Shown piece by piece: positions 1-8,970 of a stretch of 64,000 nucleotides of DNA. Positions within the stretch are counted from its first letter, which is position 1. Every line of letters begins with the position of its first letter. Source of the stretch: Burkholderia paludis (GTDB taxonomy: Bacteria; Pseudomonadota; Gammaproteobacteria; Burkholderiales; Burkholderiaceae); contig NZ_JPGL01000001.1 in assembly GCF_000732615.1 (NCBI RefSeq), positions 124,001-188,000 on the forward strand, written 5' to 3'. The notes under the pieces are model-generated. The model was given only the letters and a program-made list of their open reading frames with translations. It made no database searches and was not told the DNA's origin. Made by a program: the position numbers and the translations under genes.

Positions 1-92
1 CAAGCGAGTGCAGTAATTCCCGTTCGCGAGTGAATTCCACTAACACGCATTTCGGCCTCTCTCTTCAATCACCGCCAGAGACACCATCCGCC

Positions 93-3000
93 ATGGAAAA
101 CCACTATCCCGCCGGCCCGGCGGACGTACCCACCGGTTTTACGCGCCCCAGCCCTTCATACAAACGCAAGGCCTGGCTGGCGGTGGCCGGACTGATCACG
201 TTCATCGTGCTGTACCTCGCGCTGACCGTCTGGTTCGCCTGGACAGGCGTCAGCCGGCTGCTGGCGCTCGGTGTGCATTGGAGTCCGCTCGACGTCCTGG
301 TCTGCGCGTGCAGCCTGTTCCTGACCGTGTTCCTCATCAAGGCGCTGTTCTTCATCAAGAAGGGAGACTATGCGGGCGCGATCGAACTCGAGCGCGCGGA
401 GCAGCCGGGCCTGTTCGCGTTCCTCGACCAGGTCGCGGACGATGCCGGCGCGCCGCGCCCGCACAAGGTGTTCGTGAGCGGGCGCGTCAATGCGGCGGTG
501 TTCTACGATCTGTCGCTCGTCAACCTGGTTTTTCCTTCGCGCAAAAATCTGGAGATCGGCCTGGGGCTGGTCAACATGCTCAACCTGAGCGAATTCAAGG
601 CGGTCTGCGCACACGAGTTCGGGCATTTTGCGCAACGCTCGATGGCGCTCGGCCGCTGGGTGTACACCACCCAGCAGATCGCCGCGCATATCGTCGGCAA
701 GCGCGACGCGCTCGACGGCTTCCTGCGACAGTTGTCGCACTTCGACATTCGCGTCGCGTGGATCGGTTGGGGCTTGAGCCTCATCGTGTGGGCGCTGCGT
801 TCGATCGTCGATACCGGATTCCGGCTGGTGATGATCGTTCAGCGAGCCCTGTCGCGTGAAATGGAGATGCAGGCCGACCTGGTGGCCGTGTCGCTCACCG
901 GCAGCGATGCGCTGATCCACGCGCTGCACCGGTTGCAGGTAGCCGACGACGCCTGGGAGCGCGCCGTGGGCTTCGTACGCAGCGAGGCTGCCGCCGAACG
1001 CCCGCCGCGCGACGTCTTCGTCGTGCAGCAGGCCATCGCAACCCGGCTCGGGCAGATCTACAACGATCCGGCTTACGGGCAGCGGCCGCAGGTGCCCGTC
1101 ACCGATGCCGCGGCGTTCCGCGTCTTCAAGGCGGAACTCGCCCAGCCGCCTCGCATGTGGGCAACCCATCCGCAGAACCACGAGCGCGAAGAGAACGCGA
1201 AGCGGACCTACCTCGCATCGCCGGAAGACACGCGCAGCGCGTGGACGCTCTTCGAAGACGCGCCAGCCTTGCGCGAACGCATGACCCGCGAGGTGATCGG
1301 CGACACCGAACTTGCCGCGGTCGAACCGGACGTCACGTTGCAGCGCCTTGACGACCAGTTCGCGATCGAACCACTCAAGGCCCACTATCGCGGTATCTAT
1401 CTGGGCTTTCCGACGACGCGCCATGCCGCCCGTGCCGACGAGTTGTACGCCACGGTGCCGGCCAGCGGCACGCTCGATCCCGACACGCTCTATCCGGCTT
1501 CGATCAGCCAGGATCTGGAGGCGTTGCGCGCGCTGGACCACGAGCATGCACTACTGCGCTCGCTGCGAGACGGTGTATACACCGCCGCCGACGGCGTGAT
1601 CCGGCACCGCGGGCGCATCCTCAAGCACAGCGAACTGCAGCCGGCGATCGATTCGGTCGCAGCGGAGCGCACCGAGATCCGCGCACGCCTGGCCGCGCTG
1701 CTCAAGCAGGTGCGAAGCCTGCACCAGGCACACGCGGGCCAACTGTCGACACAATGGCAAGCCTATCTGAAGGGGCTGCTGCACGTCCTTCATTACGCAC
1801 ACCACGCCGAGGCCGAGCTGCGCGATGCGCAATCCGCCCTCGCCCGCAGCTGGCAACGCGTGAGCGCGAGCGGATCGGTCAACGCGCGCGGGATCAAGGT
1901 CGTGCTGGCCAGCGCGGAAACCGTACAGCACGCGCTCGTCGATGTGTTTGGCTCGACAGACGACGTCCAGCCTGGCGAGCGCGTGCTGGCCGAACTGGGC
2001 TGCGAGAGCTGGTCGGCCATGCTGGGCACGCTGGGCCTGCACCATCCGGTGCGGGAAAACATCGGCGATTGGCTGCGCGTCTCGGACAGCTGGGTCAATC
2101 ACGCCGCCGGTTGCCTGTCGAGGCTCGGGCGCGTCGTCCTCGGCGAATTGTTGCAGGCCGAGGCGAGCATCGCGGCAGCCACGCGCGGCGAGCCGCTGCC
2201 CGATGCGCCGGCCGGCATCCCTGCCGCGCCCCCCGCGTACACCACGCTCGTCGTCGATACCGAGCGGTTCCAGCGGATCGAGAATCCCGACTTCTGGGAG
2301 CGCTTCCGCTCGGCCAACGGGTTTCTGCCGGGGTTGGCGCGCGCCGGCGTGGCCATCGGCATCGTTGGCGCGGTGCTGGTGTTCGGCTGGTCGCTCGACG
2401 AATCGACCGTCACGGTCTACAACCCGCTGGCACGAACGGTGGTGGTTTCCGTCGACGGCAAAAAGGTCACGCTCGCACCCGGCGCCCATGCCAGCATCGA
2501 CGCTCACGCCGGACGTGAAATCGCCGTCACGGCGCGAACGCAGGACGGCGATCCGATCGACGCATTCCAGACCTCGATCGATCGCGCCGACAATCGCATC
2601 GTCTATACCGTCGCGGGCGCCGCGCCGCTGCGTCAGTGGTCGGCCGTCTATGGCGCGGCCAGCGCGGAACCGCCGCGCTGGCTGCCGCCGCGGCGTTGGC
2701 AGCCGGCCATCACGGACGTGGTGTTTGCCGCGCCGCCCGCCAGCATCGAGACGAAGGGCGGCGGCGGTATCCGCACCGTCCTCGACAGCGGCGACGACAT
2801 GGCGCCGGCCGAACTCGTCGAGCAGTTCAACGACAACGCCGCCGCTGCGCCGATGCTGCTGTCCCATGTCCGTTTCGACGCCCCCGATAGCGCCCGCCTG
2901 AGCGACTGGCTGCAGCTGGCCAGCACCGTTCCCGGTTTCGACGACGCGTTCGCCGCCCGCCGAGCACGCTTTCCGATCGACGTCGTGACCATGCGGTTCG

Positions 3001-3905
3001 AGCAGGTCGCGGCCAAGGACAGCGCGGCACGCGCTGCCGTGTGCGCGCGGCAGCGGGCGCAGGCCGACGCCGCGCCGGATCAGCCCGACCTCGCGTACCT
3101 CGTCACGCGGTGCATGCCGACCGGCCCCGCTCAGGATGCCGCGTTCGATGCCGGACACCGGCGCTGGCCGGATTCCGCATGGTTCGCCAATGCAGCCGGC
3201 TGGAATGCCGGCATCCAGGGACGCTACCGCGACGCGGTGACCGACTACGAAACGGCATTGGCAGGCAGCCCCACGCTGCGTGAGTATGCGGCAGTCGAAT
3301 TGCTGCGCATGGCGCGCCTGGTCGATCCGGAGGCCGCCCGATCCCGCGCCGCATCGGTGGCCGCACAATCCGCCACGGTGCGCGGACTGCTGGTGTACGA
3401 ACCCGGCGACACACCGCCTGCCGGCGCATATCAGCCGCTTGCGCTGCTCGCCCGCGGCCGGCTGGACGATGCGGTGGCGGCTTCCGCCGGCACGCCCGCT
3501 CAGGCCCATGTGCTGCGGATGGCGGCCGCCTCGTCCGGGGCTTCTGCGGCGTTGCGCACACAGGCGCAGCGCCTCGCGGCGAACGACGGCATCGACCAGT
3601 ACACGGCGATACTGGCGCTTGCGATGGGATCCCCTGCCAGCACACCGGCCGTTCAGGCACGCCTGTCGACGCTCGCGACACAGTACGAGATCCCCGACCT
3701 GTCGGCCCGCCTGAACCGCTTCCTCGCGCTGGCTCGCCATGGCGACGTCACGGAAGCCGTCCGCGAACTCGATGGCATGCCCGTGCTGTTGCGGGCGCAG
3801 GCGCTGGTCGCCGGCATCTACGTGATGCAGGATCATGCGCCCGAAGCGTGGCGCACCTTTGCGCGGCGCGCACTGTTCGCCGCCGAACGGCCGTATTTGG
3901 GTTAG
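93..3905 (+). CDS. Large membrane M48-family metalloprotease with periplasmic and TPR-like C-terminal regions
   Basis: A zinc metallopeptidase of the M48 (HtpX/Ste24-like) class, predicted in the inner membrane. Two hydrophobic segments lie near residues 30-90. HEFGH at residues 174-178 gives the HExxH zinc motif, and EMQAD further on supplies the likely third ligand. Another membrane segment near residue 765 is followed by a long extracytoplasmic tail whose last third has TPR-like helical pairs (RYRDAVTDYETAL). At 1270 aa it is far longer than HtpX (about 290 aa), so most of the protein is accessory. I chose ATG at 93; an in-frame GTG at 30 is possible. Substrate unknown. Confidence 0.8.
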   Translation: MENHYPAGPADVPTGFTRPSPSYKRKAWLAVAGLITFIVLYLALTVWFAWTGVSRLLALGVHWSPLDVLVCACSLFLTVFLIKALFFIKKGDYAGAIELERAEQPGLFAFLDQVADDAGAPRPHKVFVSGRVNAAVFYDLSLVNLVFPSRKNLEIGLGLVNMLNLSEFKAVCAHEFGHFAQRSMALGRWVYTTQQIAAHIVGKRDALDGFLRQLSHFDIRVAWIGWGLSLIVWALRSIVDTGFRLVMIVQRALSREMEMQADLVAVSLTGSDALIHALHRLQVADDAWERAVGFVRSEAAAERPPRDVFVVQQAIATRLGQIYNDPAYGQRPQVPVTDAAAFRVFKAELAQPPRMWATHPQNHEREENAKRTYLASPEDTRSAWTLFEDAPALRERMTREVIGDTELAAVEPDVTLQRLDDQFAIEPLKAHYRGIYLGFPTTRHAARADELYATVPASGTLDPDTLYPASISQDLEALRALDHEHALLRSLRDGVYTAADGVIRHRGRILKHSELQPAIDSVAAERTEIRARLAALLKQVRSLHQAHAGQLSTQWQAYLKGLLHVLHYAHHAEAELRDAQSALARSWQRVSASGSVNARGIKVVLASAETVQHALVDVFGSTDDVQPGERVLAELGCESWSAMLGTLGLHHPVRENIGDWLRVSDSWVNHAAGCLSRLGRVVLGELLQAEASIAAATRGEPLPDAPAGIPAAPPAYTTLVVDTERFQRIENPDFWERFRSANGFLPGLARAGVAIGIVGAVLVFGWSLDESTVTVYNPLARTVVVSVDGKKVTLAPGAHASIDAHAGREIAVTARTQDGDPIDAFQTSIDRADNRIVYTVAGAAPLRQWSAVYGAASAEPPRWLPPRRWQPAITDVVFAAPPASIETKGGGGIRTVLDSGDDMAPAELVEQFNDNAAAAPMLLSHVRFDAPDSARLSDWLQLASTVPGFDDAFAARRARFPIDVVTMRFEQVAAKDSAARAAVCARQRAQADAAPDQPDLAYLVTRCMPTGPAQDAAFDAGHRRWPDSAWFANAAGWNAGIQGRYRDAVTDYETALAGSPTLREYAAVELLRMARLVDPEAARSRAASVAAQSATVRGLLVYEPGDTPPAGAYQPLALLARGRLDDAVAASAGTPAQAHVLRMAAASSGASAALRTQAQRLAANDGIDQYTAILALAMGSPASTPAVQARLSTLATQYEIPDLSARLNRFLALARHGDVTEAVRELDGMPVLLRAQALVAGIYVMQDHAPEAWRTFARRALFAAERPYLG

Positions 3906-4378
3906 GAAATGCAGGCAGGACGAGGTCGCCGCGACGCCATGAAGACGCGTATCGGGAACAGCTCCCGGGGTACGGGCGTCGTCAGCGACATCCCGTGCAA
4001 GCCCGCCCCGGGTGCCTGACCAGACAAGACGCGGCCTCGGCACCGACCCATGCTTCACCGGCCGGCCGCCAGTCCAGATGCACCGGGGAGTTTTCAAGGT
4101 CGGCTGGCCGGCCTGAAGGGACTGGCTACGTTTTGAGCAACGGAACAGGCTGGATGTGAAGCGTCAAAAGTTTGTCTGCGTCCTGCCTGCGCGACATCGA
4201 AATGCTCCGACGCGTACCACTGTAAAATCCTCCCCCTTCATCCCGGTCAGCCAATGCAGGCACACTGCAGGCGTAATGCAGGCAAATTGTGCGCCTGAGC
4301 ATCCATCTCGATCAGCATCGAGCCGAGCAGGCCAAACAGGAACATCTTGATTTTTATACCCTTATCGCGGCCAGGATC
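3906..4378. other. 473-bp intergenic region
   Basis: No supported gene. The only open frames are short and have Burkholderia-atypical codon use. A TAAAAT hexamer near 4222 could be a -10 element for the YigZ gene, but I see no convincing -35. Short AATGCAGGC-like repeats occur around 4253-4285; no function can be assigned. Confidence 0.3.
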
Positions 4379-4966
4379 ATGAGTTACTCGCTCGCCACCA
4401 CTTACACCCGCGAACTCGAGATCCGCAAGAGCCGCTTCATCGCGTTCGCGATCCCCGTCGAAGGCCGCGAGGCCGCGATGCAGGTGCTGCAGCGCCTGCG
4501 CGACGAACATCCGGCGGCCACGCACGTGTGCTGGGCCTTGCTGGCGGGCGGTCAATCGGGCATGTCGGACGACGGCGAGCCTTCGGGCACCGCGGGCCGG
4601 CCGATCCTGGAAGTGTTGCGCCATCACGATCTCGACGGCGTGCTCGGCGCGGTCGTGCGTTACTACGGCGGCGTGAAGCTCGGCGCGGGCGGGCTGGTGC
4701 GCGCGTATACGGATGCCATCGCATCGACGCTGCTCGACGCCGAACGCGTCGAGCGCGTGCGTTACACGCGGCTTGCGATCGAGATCGGCTATCCCGACGA
4801 AGCACGCGTGCGCCGGTGGATCGAACAGGCGGGCCATGAACTGGCGGACAGTGCGTACGGGATGACCGTGAAACTCGTGATCAAGCTGCCGGAGGCCGTC
4901 GAGGCCGCGGCGAGAACCGAACTGTTCGACCTGACGCAGGGGCGATCGGGCTTTCCCGATCTGTGA
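4379..4966 (+). CDS. yigZ: YigZ/IMPACT family protein
   Basis: A 195-residue protein with the two hallmark stretches of the UPF0029/IMPACT family: SDDGEPSGTAGRPILEVL in the first half and VVRYYGGVKLGAGGLVRAY next to it, followed by the small ferredoxin-like C-terminal domain. Length fits the bacterial YigZ family (about 200 aa). The family is linked to translation regulation in eukaryotes; its bacterial role is not settled. ATG at 4379 follows an AGG-containing weak ribosome site. An upstream in-frame start at 4289 would add 30 residues that do not resemble the family. Confidence 0.85.
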   Translation: MSYSLATTYTRELEIRKSRFIAFAIPVEGREAAMQVLQRLRDEHPAATHVCWALLAGGQSGMSDDGEPSGTAGRPILEVLRHHDLDGVLGAVVRYYGGVKLGAGGLVRAYTDAIASTLLDAERVERVRYTRLAIEIGYPDEARVRRWIEQAGHELADSAYGMTVKLVIKLPEAVEAAARTELFDLTQGRSGFPDL

Positions 4967-5243
4967 CGAACGGCAACCGCCCGGTGCGATGCCGGCATGC
5001 GAGCCCGTGAGCGGCTGCGCGCCTGCCGCGCGTGCAGTCTCCGGGCAGGGTTACGGCTATCAAGCGAAATTGTTCACTGTCGGCGTGACATAACGCACCG
5101 GGGCAAGCGGCGCGACATGGCGCCGACCTGGCCGCCCCTGTGCGTCGATCGCCGGGCGGAGCCGCGCCGAACTTCCGGCCCGGAAATGACGCGCGCCGCG
5201 TTGCACGGCGCGCCCTTCATCGCATCGATGCTGCCCCGGCCGC

Positions 5244-6194
5244 TCAGTAGACGTCCGGCACGATCATGTTGTCCGGCACCGGCCGGCGAATGTAATCCTC
5301 GTGATGCTCGCGCTGCGGCAGGTCGATCGTCGCGCGCGGCACGTCGTGATACGGCACCTGCTGCAACAGATGGTGAATGCAGTTCAACCGCGCGCGTTTC
5401 TTGTCGACGGCCTGCACGACCCACCACGGCGCTTCCGGAATATGCGTGCGCAACAGCATCTCTTCCTTCGCGGCCGTATAGGCTTCCCAGCGGCGGCGGC
5501 TCTCGAGATCCATCGGGCTCAGCTTCCATTGCTTGAGCGGATCCTCGATCCGGCTCTGGAAGCGTGTCTCCTGCTCGTGATCGGTGATCGAGAACCAGTA
5601 CTTGACGATCTGGACCCCGCTGCGCACCAACATCTTCTCGAATTCGGGCACCGAGCGGAAAAACTCCTCGTACTCGTCGTCGGTGCAGAAATTCATCACG
5701 CGCTCGACGCCCGCGCGGTTGTACCAGCTGCGGTCGAACAGCACGATCTCGCCGCCGGCCGGCAGGTGCGCGACGTAGCGCTGGAAATACCATTGCGTGC
5801 GCTCGCGATTGTTCGGCGCGGGCAATGCCGCGACCCGGCACACGCGCGGGTTCAGCCGCTGCGTGATGCGCTTGATCGCGCCGCCCTTGCCGGCCGCGTC
5901 GCGCCCTTCGAAAATGACGACGAGCCGATGGCCGGTGGCCACCACCCAGTCCTGCAGCTTCACGAGCTCGCCCTGCAGACGGAACAGTTCGCGGAAGTAC
6001 GCCTTGCGTGCCTCGCGGCGCTCCGGCGAGAACAGCAGATCCTCGTCGCTGTCGAACCGGCGATCGTCGAGCTCCATCTCGAGCTCTTCGTCGTACGCGT
6101 CGACGAGATCTTCCTCGAAGCGGCGCTGGCGCGCATCCATCGATGCGCTATCGGTGGGGTTGTCGGTCTCGGTGCGGGTATCGTTGTCGCCCAT
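5244..6194 (-). CDS. ppk2: Polyphosphate kinase 2 (PPK2)
   Basis: Transfers phosphate between polyphosphate and nucleoside di- or monophosphates in the cytoplasm. The 316-aa single-domain protein has the Walker A-like FEGRDAAGKGGAIKR (about residues 95-109), the lid segment RVAALPAP, and the Walker B-like LFDRSWYNRAGVERVM (about 152-167), all diagnostic of PPK2. The start at 6194 is fixed by a strong GGAGG four bases upstream; a longer reading from 6224 lacks such a site. The acidic N-terminal 60 residues are variable in the family. It stands alone, 87 bp from the convergent side of the secretion operon. Confidence 0.93.
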   Translation of the reverse strand: MGDNDTRTETDNPTDSASMDARQRRFEEDLVDAYDEELEMELDDRRFDSDEDLLFSPERREARKAYFRELFRLQGELVKLQDWVVATGHRLVVIFEGRDAAGKGGAIKRITQRLNPRVCRVAALPAPNNRERTQWYFQRYVAHLPAGGEIVLFDRSWYNRAGVERVMNFCTDDEYEEFFRSVPEFEKMLVRSGVQIVKYWFSITDHEQETRFQSRIEDPLKQWKLSPMDLESRRRWEAYTAAKEEMLLRTHIPEAPWWVVQAVDKKRARLNCIHHLLQQVPYHDVPRATIDLPQREHHEDYIRRPVPDNMIVPDVY

Positions 6195-6261
6195 GGGGCC
6201 TCCTTCCATCGTTGACGCAGCCAAACTCCATCATTATCCCAGTGTCGCGCGTCAAATTCAT

Positions 6262-6284
6262 GAAAAAAGGGCCCGCGCCCGTCA
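6262..6284 (-). terminator. Probable terminator of the secretion operon
   Basis: Directly after the stop codon of the OmpW-like gene the minus strand reads GGGC-GCGG-GCCC followed by six T residues. The stem is only four base pairs, so termination strength is uncertain, but placement and T-run fit an intrinsic terminator ending the operon. Confidence 0.4.
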
Positions 6285-7658
6285 GAAGCGAAACGCGAGC
6301 AGCACGCTCGCCAGCACGGGGTTCGCCGAAATATCGAAGGTATTCGACGCGAGCTGGCGGTTCGGCTGGTCGATGTCCAGCGTAATCTTCGTACGTAACG
6401 GGATATACGTGACCATTCCGGTGATCCACACCTGGCGCGTGATCTGGTAGCTCGCGCCGACGGTAAACACCGGCTCCCACACGCTTTTGACCTTCGCCGA
6501 TACGCTGGTCTTCCCCGACAGCAGCAGATCGCCGCCGGCATCCCAGATGCGCTGGAACAGCGTCGGGTCGAGCAGCAGCGACTGCAGGCTGCCGATGTCC
6601 GAGCCCGCCGCGAGCAGCCCGCCGAGCGACGCGAGCTTGCGCTGGAACACCGGATTCAGGTTCGTGTTCGTGAAGCGCGTATAGCTGAGGCCGATGCCCG
6701 CGAACGGGCGGAAACGGTCGTCGCGCTCGCCGAGGTAGTACTTGAACACGACGGACCCGAGCCATGCGCGCGTGGTCGCGAGCGGGTTGCTTTGCGTGTT
6801 CGCGAGATCGATCAGCGGAAAACGCCCCTGGACGCCGGGAAAAACGCGGTCGAGCGGCAGCGCGATGCTGCCGCGCCCGCGCAGCGTCAGCACCGGCGGA
6901 ATGCCCGCGCCGAGTTCGGCCGCCCAGTTCTCCGTGAGAAAGTGGGTAAATGTGAACGCCAGCGTATTCGTATTGCCGAGCGACAGGCTCGAGCCCGGGT
7001 TCTGGAAGCTGTTCAGCCCGAGCGCGCCGGTCTGGGTCGTCACGGGGGTCGAGCGGCCGGTCGTCGCGACGAAATGCCAGCCGAGGCCGACCATGTTGCG
7101 GTCGTCGCCCATCAGTTGCTGCAGCAGGGGCGGCGCCTGGGCGGCCGGCAGGTCGGGCAGCCGCGACGGGTCGACCGGATGCAGCTCGTACGGCATCCGG
7201 TCGGCGTGGACGACGCCGCGCGACGGCGCGTCGTCCGGCGCGCCCTGGCCGGCGGCCGGGTCGCAGCCGGCGGGATCGTTGCCGTCGAAACCGATGCCGT
7301 CGGCGCCATCGTCGCGGGATGCCGCGCACCGGCGCGCCGCGTCGCCGGTGCGCTGCCCGAGCGTGATCTTGCGCGCGGTCAGCGGCACGGCGGCCGGTTG
7401 CGCCCCGTCGGCCGGGCCGGCACGCGCGGGCTCGTCTCCGGACGCCCACGCACTGCCATCGAACCCGTCGGCGTCGCCGCCCGGCCAGAAGCCGATCCCG
7501 TCGGCGCCGGCCTGCCAGCGGGGCCCGGCCTCGCCGGCCGGCTGCGGCGCGCCGTGCGCGGCGGCCGCGCAGGCGATCAGCGTCATGCCGAGCCAGCGTG
7601 ACAGCGGGCGAGCGGCGCCCGGCCGCGCCCGGCGGCGGTACGTGTCGCGACGTGTCAT
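6282..7658 (-). CDS. OmpW-like outer-membrane beta-barrel protein with repeated N-terminal region
   Basis: A 458-aa protein with a signal peptide (LIACAAAAHGA) and a C-terminal OmpW-family barrel: RPFAGIGLSYTRFTNTNLN, then WEPVFTVGASYQITRQVW, ending in Phe as outer-membrane proteins do. OmpW itself is about 200 aa. Here about 130 residues of Gly/Asp/Ala-rich sequence precede the barrel and contain GADGIGF twice (residues 51-57 and 118-124). The gene starts four bases after the HlyD stop, so it is almost certainly co-transcribed with the peptide exporter. It could be a product-specific outer-membrane component, receptor or immunity factor; this is inference from position only. Confidence 0.8.
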   Translation of the reverse strand: MTRRDTYRRRARPGAARPLSRWLGMTLIACAAAAHGAPQPAGEAGPRWQAGADGIGFWPGGDADGFDGSAWASGDEPARAGPADGAQPAAVPLTARKITLGQRTGDAARRCAASRDDGADGIGFDGNDPAGCDPAAGQGAPDDAPSRGVVHADRMPYELHPVDPSRLPDLPAAQAPPLLQQLMGDDRNMVGLGWHFVATTGRSTPVTTQTGALGLNSFQNPGSSLSLGNTNTLAFTFTHFLTENWAAELGAGIPPVLTLRGRGSIALPLDRVFPGVQGRFPLIDLANTQSNPLATTRAWLGSVVFKYYLGERDDRFRPFAGIGLSYTRFTNTNLNPVFQRKLASLGGLLAAGSDIGSLQSLLLDPTLFQRIWDAGGDLLLSGKTSVSAKVKSVWEPVFTVGASYQITRQVWITGMVTYIPLRTKITLDIDQPNRQLASNTFDISANPVLASVLLAFRF

Positions 7659-7662
7659 CGGC

Positions 7663-8958
7663 TCAGGCCGGCACGCCGAACAGGCGCCGGCGGATCCGGT
7701 ACAGCGGTTCGAACAGCCATTCGAGCAGGCTGCGCCGCTCCAGCACGATGTCGGCCTTCAGCATCATCCCGGCCCGCAACGACAGCGGCCGCCCCTCGAA
7801 CGCGGGCGTGCGGTCGGCCAGTTCGACCCAGGTCTTGAAATAGGTCTGCGGCGTGGCGGCGTCGACCGGCAGGTTCAGCTCCTTCGCCGAAAACGCGACG
7901 GGCGAGATCGACAGCACCTTGCCGCGATACGTGCCGAACTTCTCGACCGGATAGCTTGCGTACGCAACCTTCACCTCCTGCCCCTTCTTCACGAAACCGG
8001 CCTTCGACGACGGAATGTAGACCTCGGCGATCAGCCCGTCCGCCTTCGCGGGCAGGATCTCGACGACGCGCGTGCCCGGCGGGTCGATCACGCCGCCCTG
8101 CACGACGTCGAGCCGCACGATCTGCCCGTCGGCCGGTGCGTACAGCACCTGGTTCACGTTCTCGTCGATGTTGTATTCCTTCGCGTTCAGCTCCTCCTGC
8201 TTGATCTTCAGTTCCGCGTTCGCGCCGTCGTACTTGCTCTGCATCGTGTCGAGATCACCGCGCAGCTGCATCGCGTTCTTCGCGAGCTCGGCGCGGCGCA
8301 GCAGCAGGTCCTGGTACGCCTGCCCGGCCTGCAGGTACTGCGTGTTGACCTGGTTGTACTGTTCGAGCGTCACGACCTGCTCGTCGAGCAGCTGCTTCAC
8401 GCGCGCGCGCCGTTCGCCGTACTCGTCGACGATGCGCTTCTGGTCCTGGATCTGCCGGTCGATCAGCCCGCGGCTCTCGCCCTGCGCGGCGATCTGCTGG
8501 TTGACCTGCTGCACCGACGACCGGTATTCCAGGCGCGCCGCGTCGATCTGCTGCGTCACCTCGACGCGCTGCCGGTCCAGCGCCGCGCGCATGCCCTGCA
8601 CGTTGTTCGCCTGGCTGACGAAGCTCGTGTCGCGCGCCACCGCCAGCAGCCGCTGGCCGGCCTTCACGTACTGGTCCTTGCCGACGTAGATGTCGCGCAC
8701 GGCCCAGCCCGGCGGCGCACTGACGCCGATCAGCCCCGAGCGCGGCGTCAGCATGCCCGACACGCTCTCGGTATTCGCGTAGCTCAGCCGGACGAGCGCG
8801 ATCACGAACATCGCGAACATCGTCAGCGACAGGTAGCAGAAGAACCGCATCGATACCGGCACGTCGACGACGCCGTGGATCACGGTGCCGAAGGTCGTGC
8901 CGCGCGCGAGCTTGCGCGACGGCTTCTGTTCTCGAAGGGCGGAGTTCCAGGTTGGCAT
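7663..8958 (-). CDS. HlyD-family periplasmic adaptor of a peptide exporter
   Basis: Membrane-fusion protein linking the inner-membrane ABC exporter to an outer-membrane channel. The 431 aa contain one N-terminal membrane anchor (about residues 40-58), a first lipoyl half (SGLIGVSAPPGWAVRDIYV), a long coiled-coil hairpin (about 120-280), the second lipoyl half (LYAPADGQIVRLDVVQGG) and a beta-barrel domain. Layout matches CvaA/HlyD adaptors for double-glycine peptides. It lies 12 bp after the acyltransferase-like gene and 4 bp before the OmpW-like gene. Confidence 0.92.
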   Translation of the reverse strand: MPTWNSALREQKPSRKLARGTTFGTVIHGVVDVPVSMRFFCYLSLTMFAMFVIALVRLSYANTESVSGMLTPRSGLIGVSAPPGWAVRDIYVGKDQYVKAGQRLLAVARDTSFVSQANNVQGMRAALDRQRVEVTQQIDAARLEYRSSVQQVNQQIAAQGESRGLIDRQIQDQKRIVDEYGERRARVKQLLDEQVVTLEQYNQVNTQYLQAGQAYQDLLLRRAELAKNAMQLRGDLDTMQSKYDGANAELKIKQEELNAKEYNIDENVNQVLYAPADGQIVRLDVVQGGVIDPPGTRVVEILPAKADGLIAEVYIPSSKAGFVKKGQEVKVAYASYPVEKFGTYRGKVLSISPVAFSAKELNLPVDAATPQTYFKTWVELADRTPAFEGRPLSLRAGMMLKADIVLERRSLLEWLFEPLYRIRRRLFGVPA

Positions 8959-8970
8959 GGGGCGGGCTCG

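Noticed and set aside
1551..4097. Long minus-strand open frame of 848 codons opposite the M48 gene
   Set aside because: High GC gives long antisense frames; its translation is Arg/Gly/Ala-rich with no family motif, while the plus frame encodes a clear protease.
4289..4378. N-terminal extension of the YigZ protein
   Set aside because: The extra 30 residues do not fit the family and lack a ribosome site; ATG 4379 gives the normal length.
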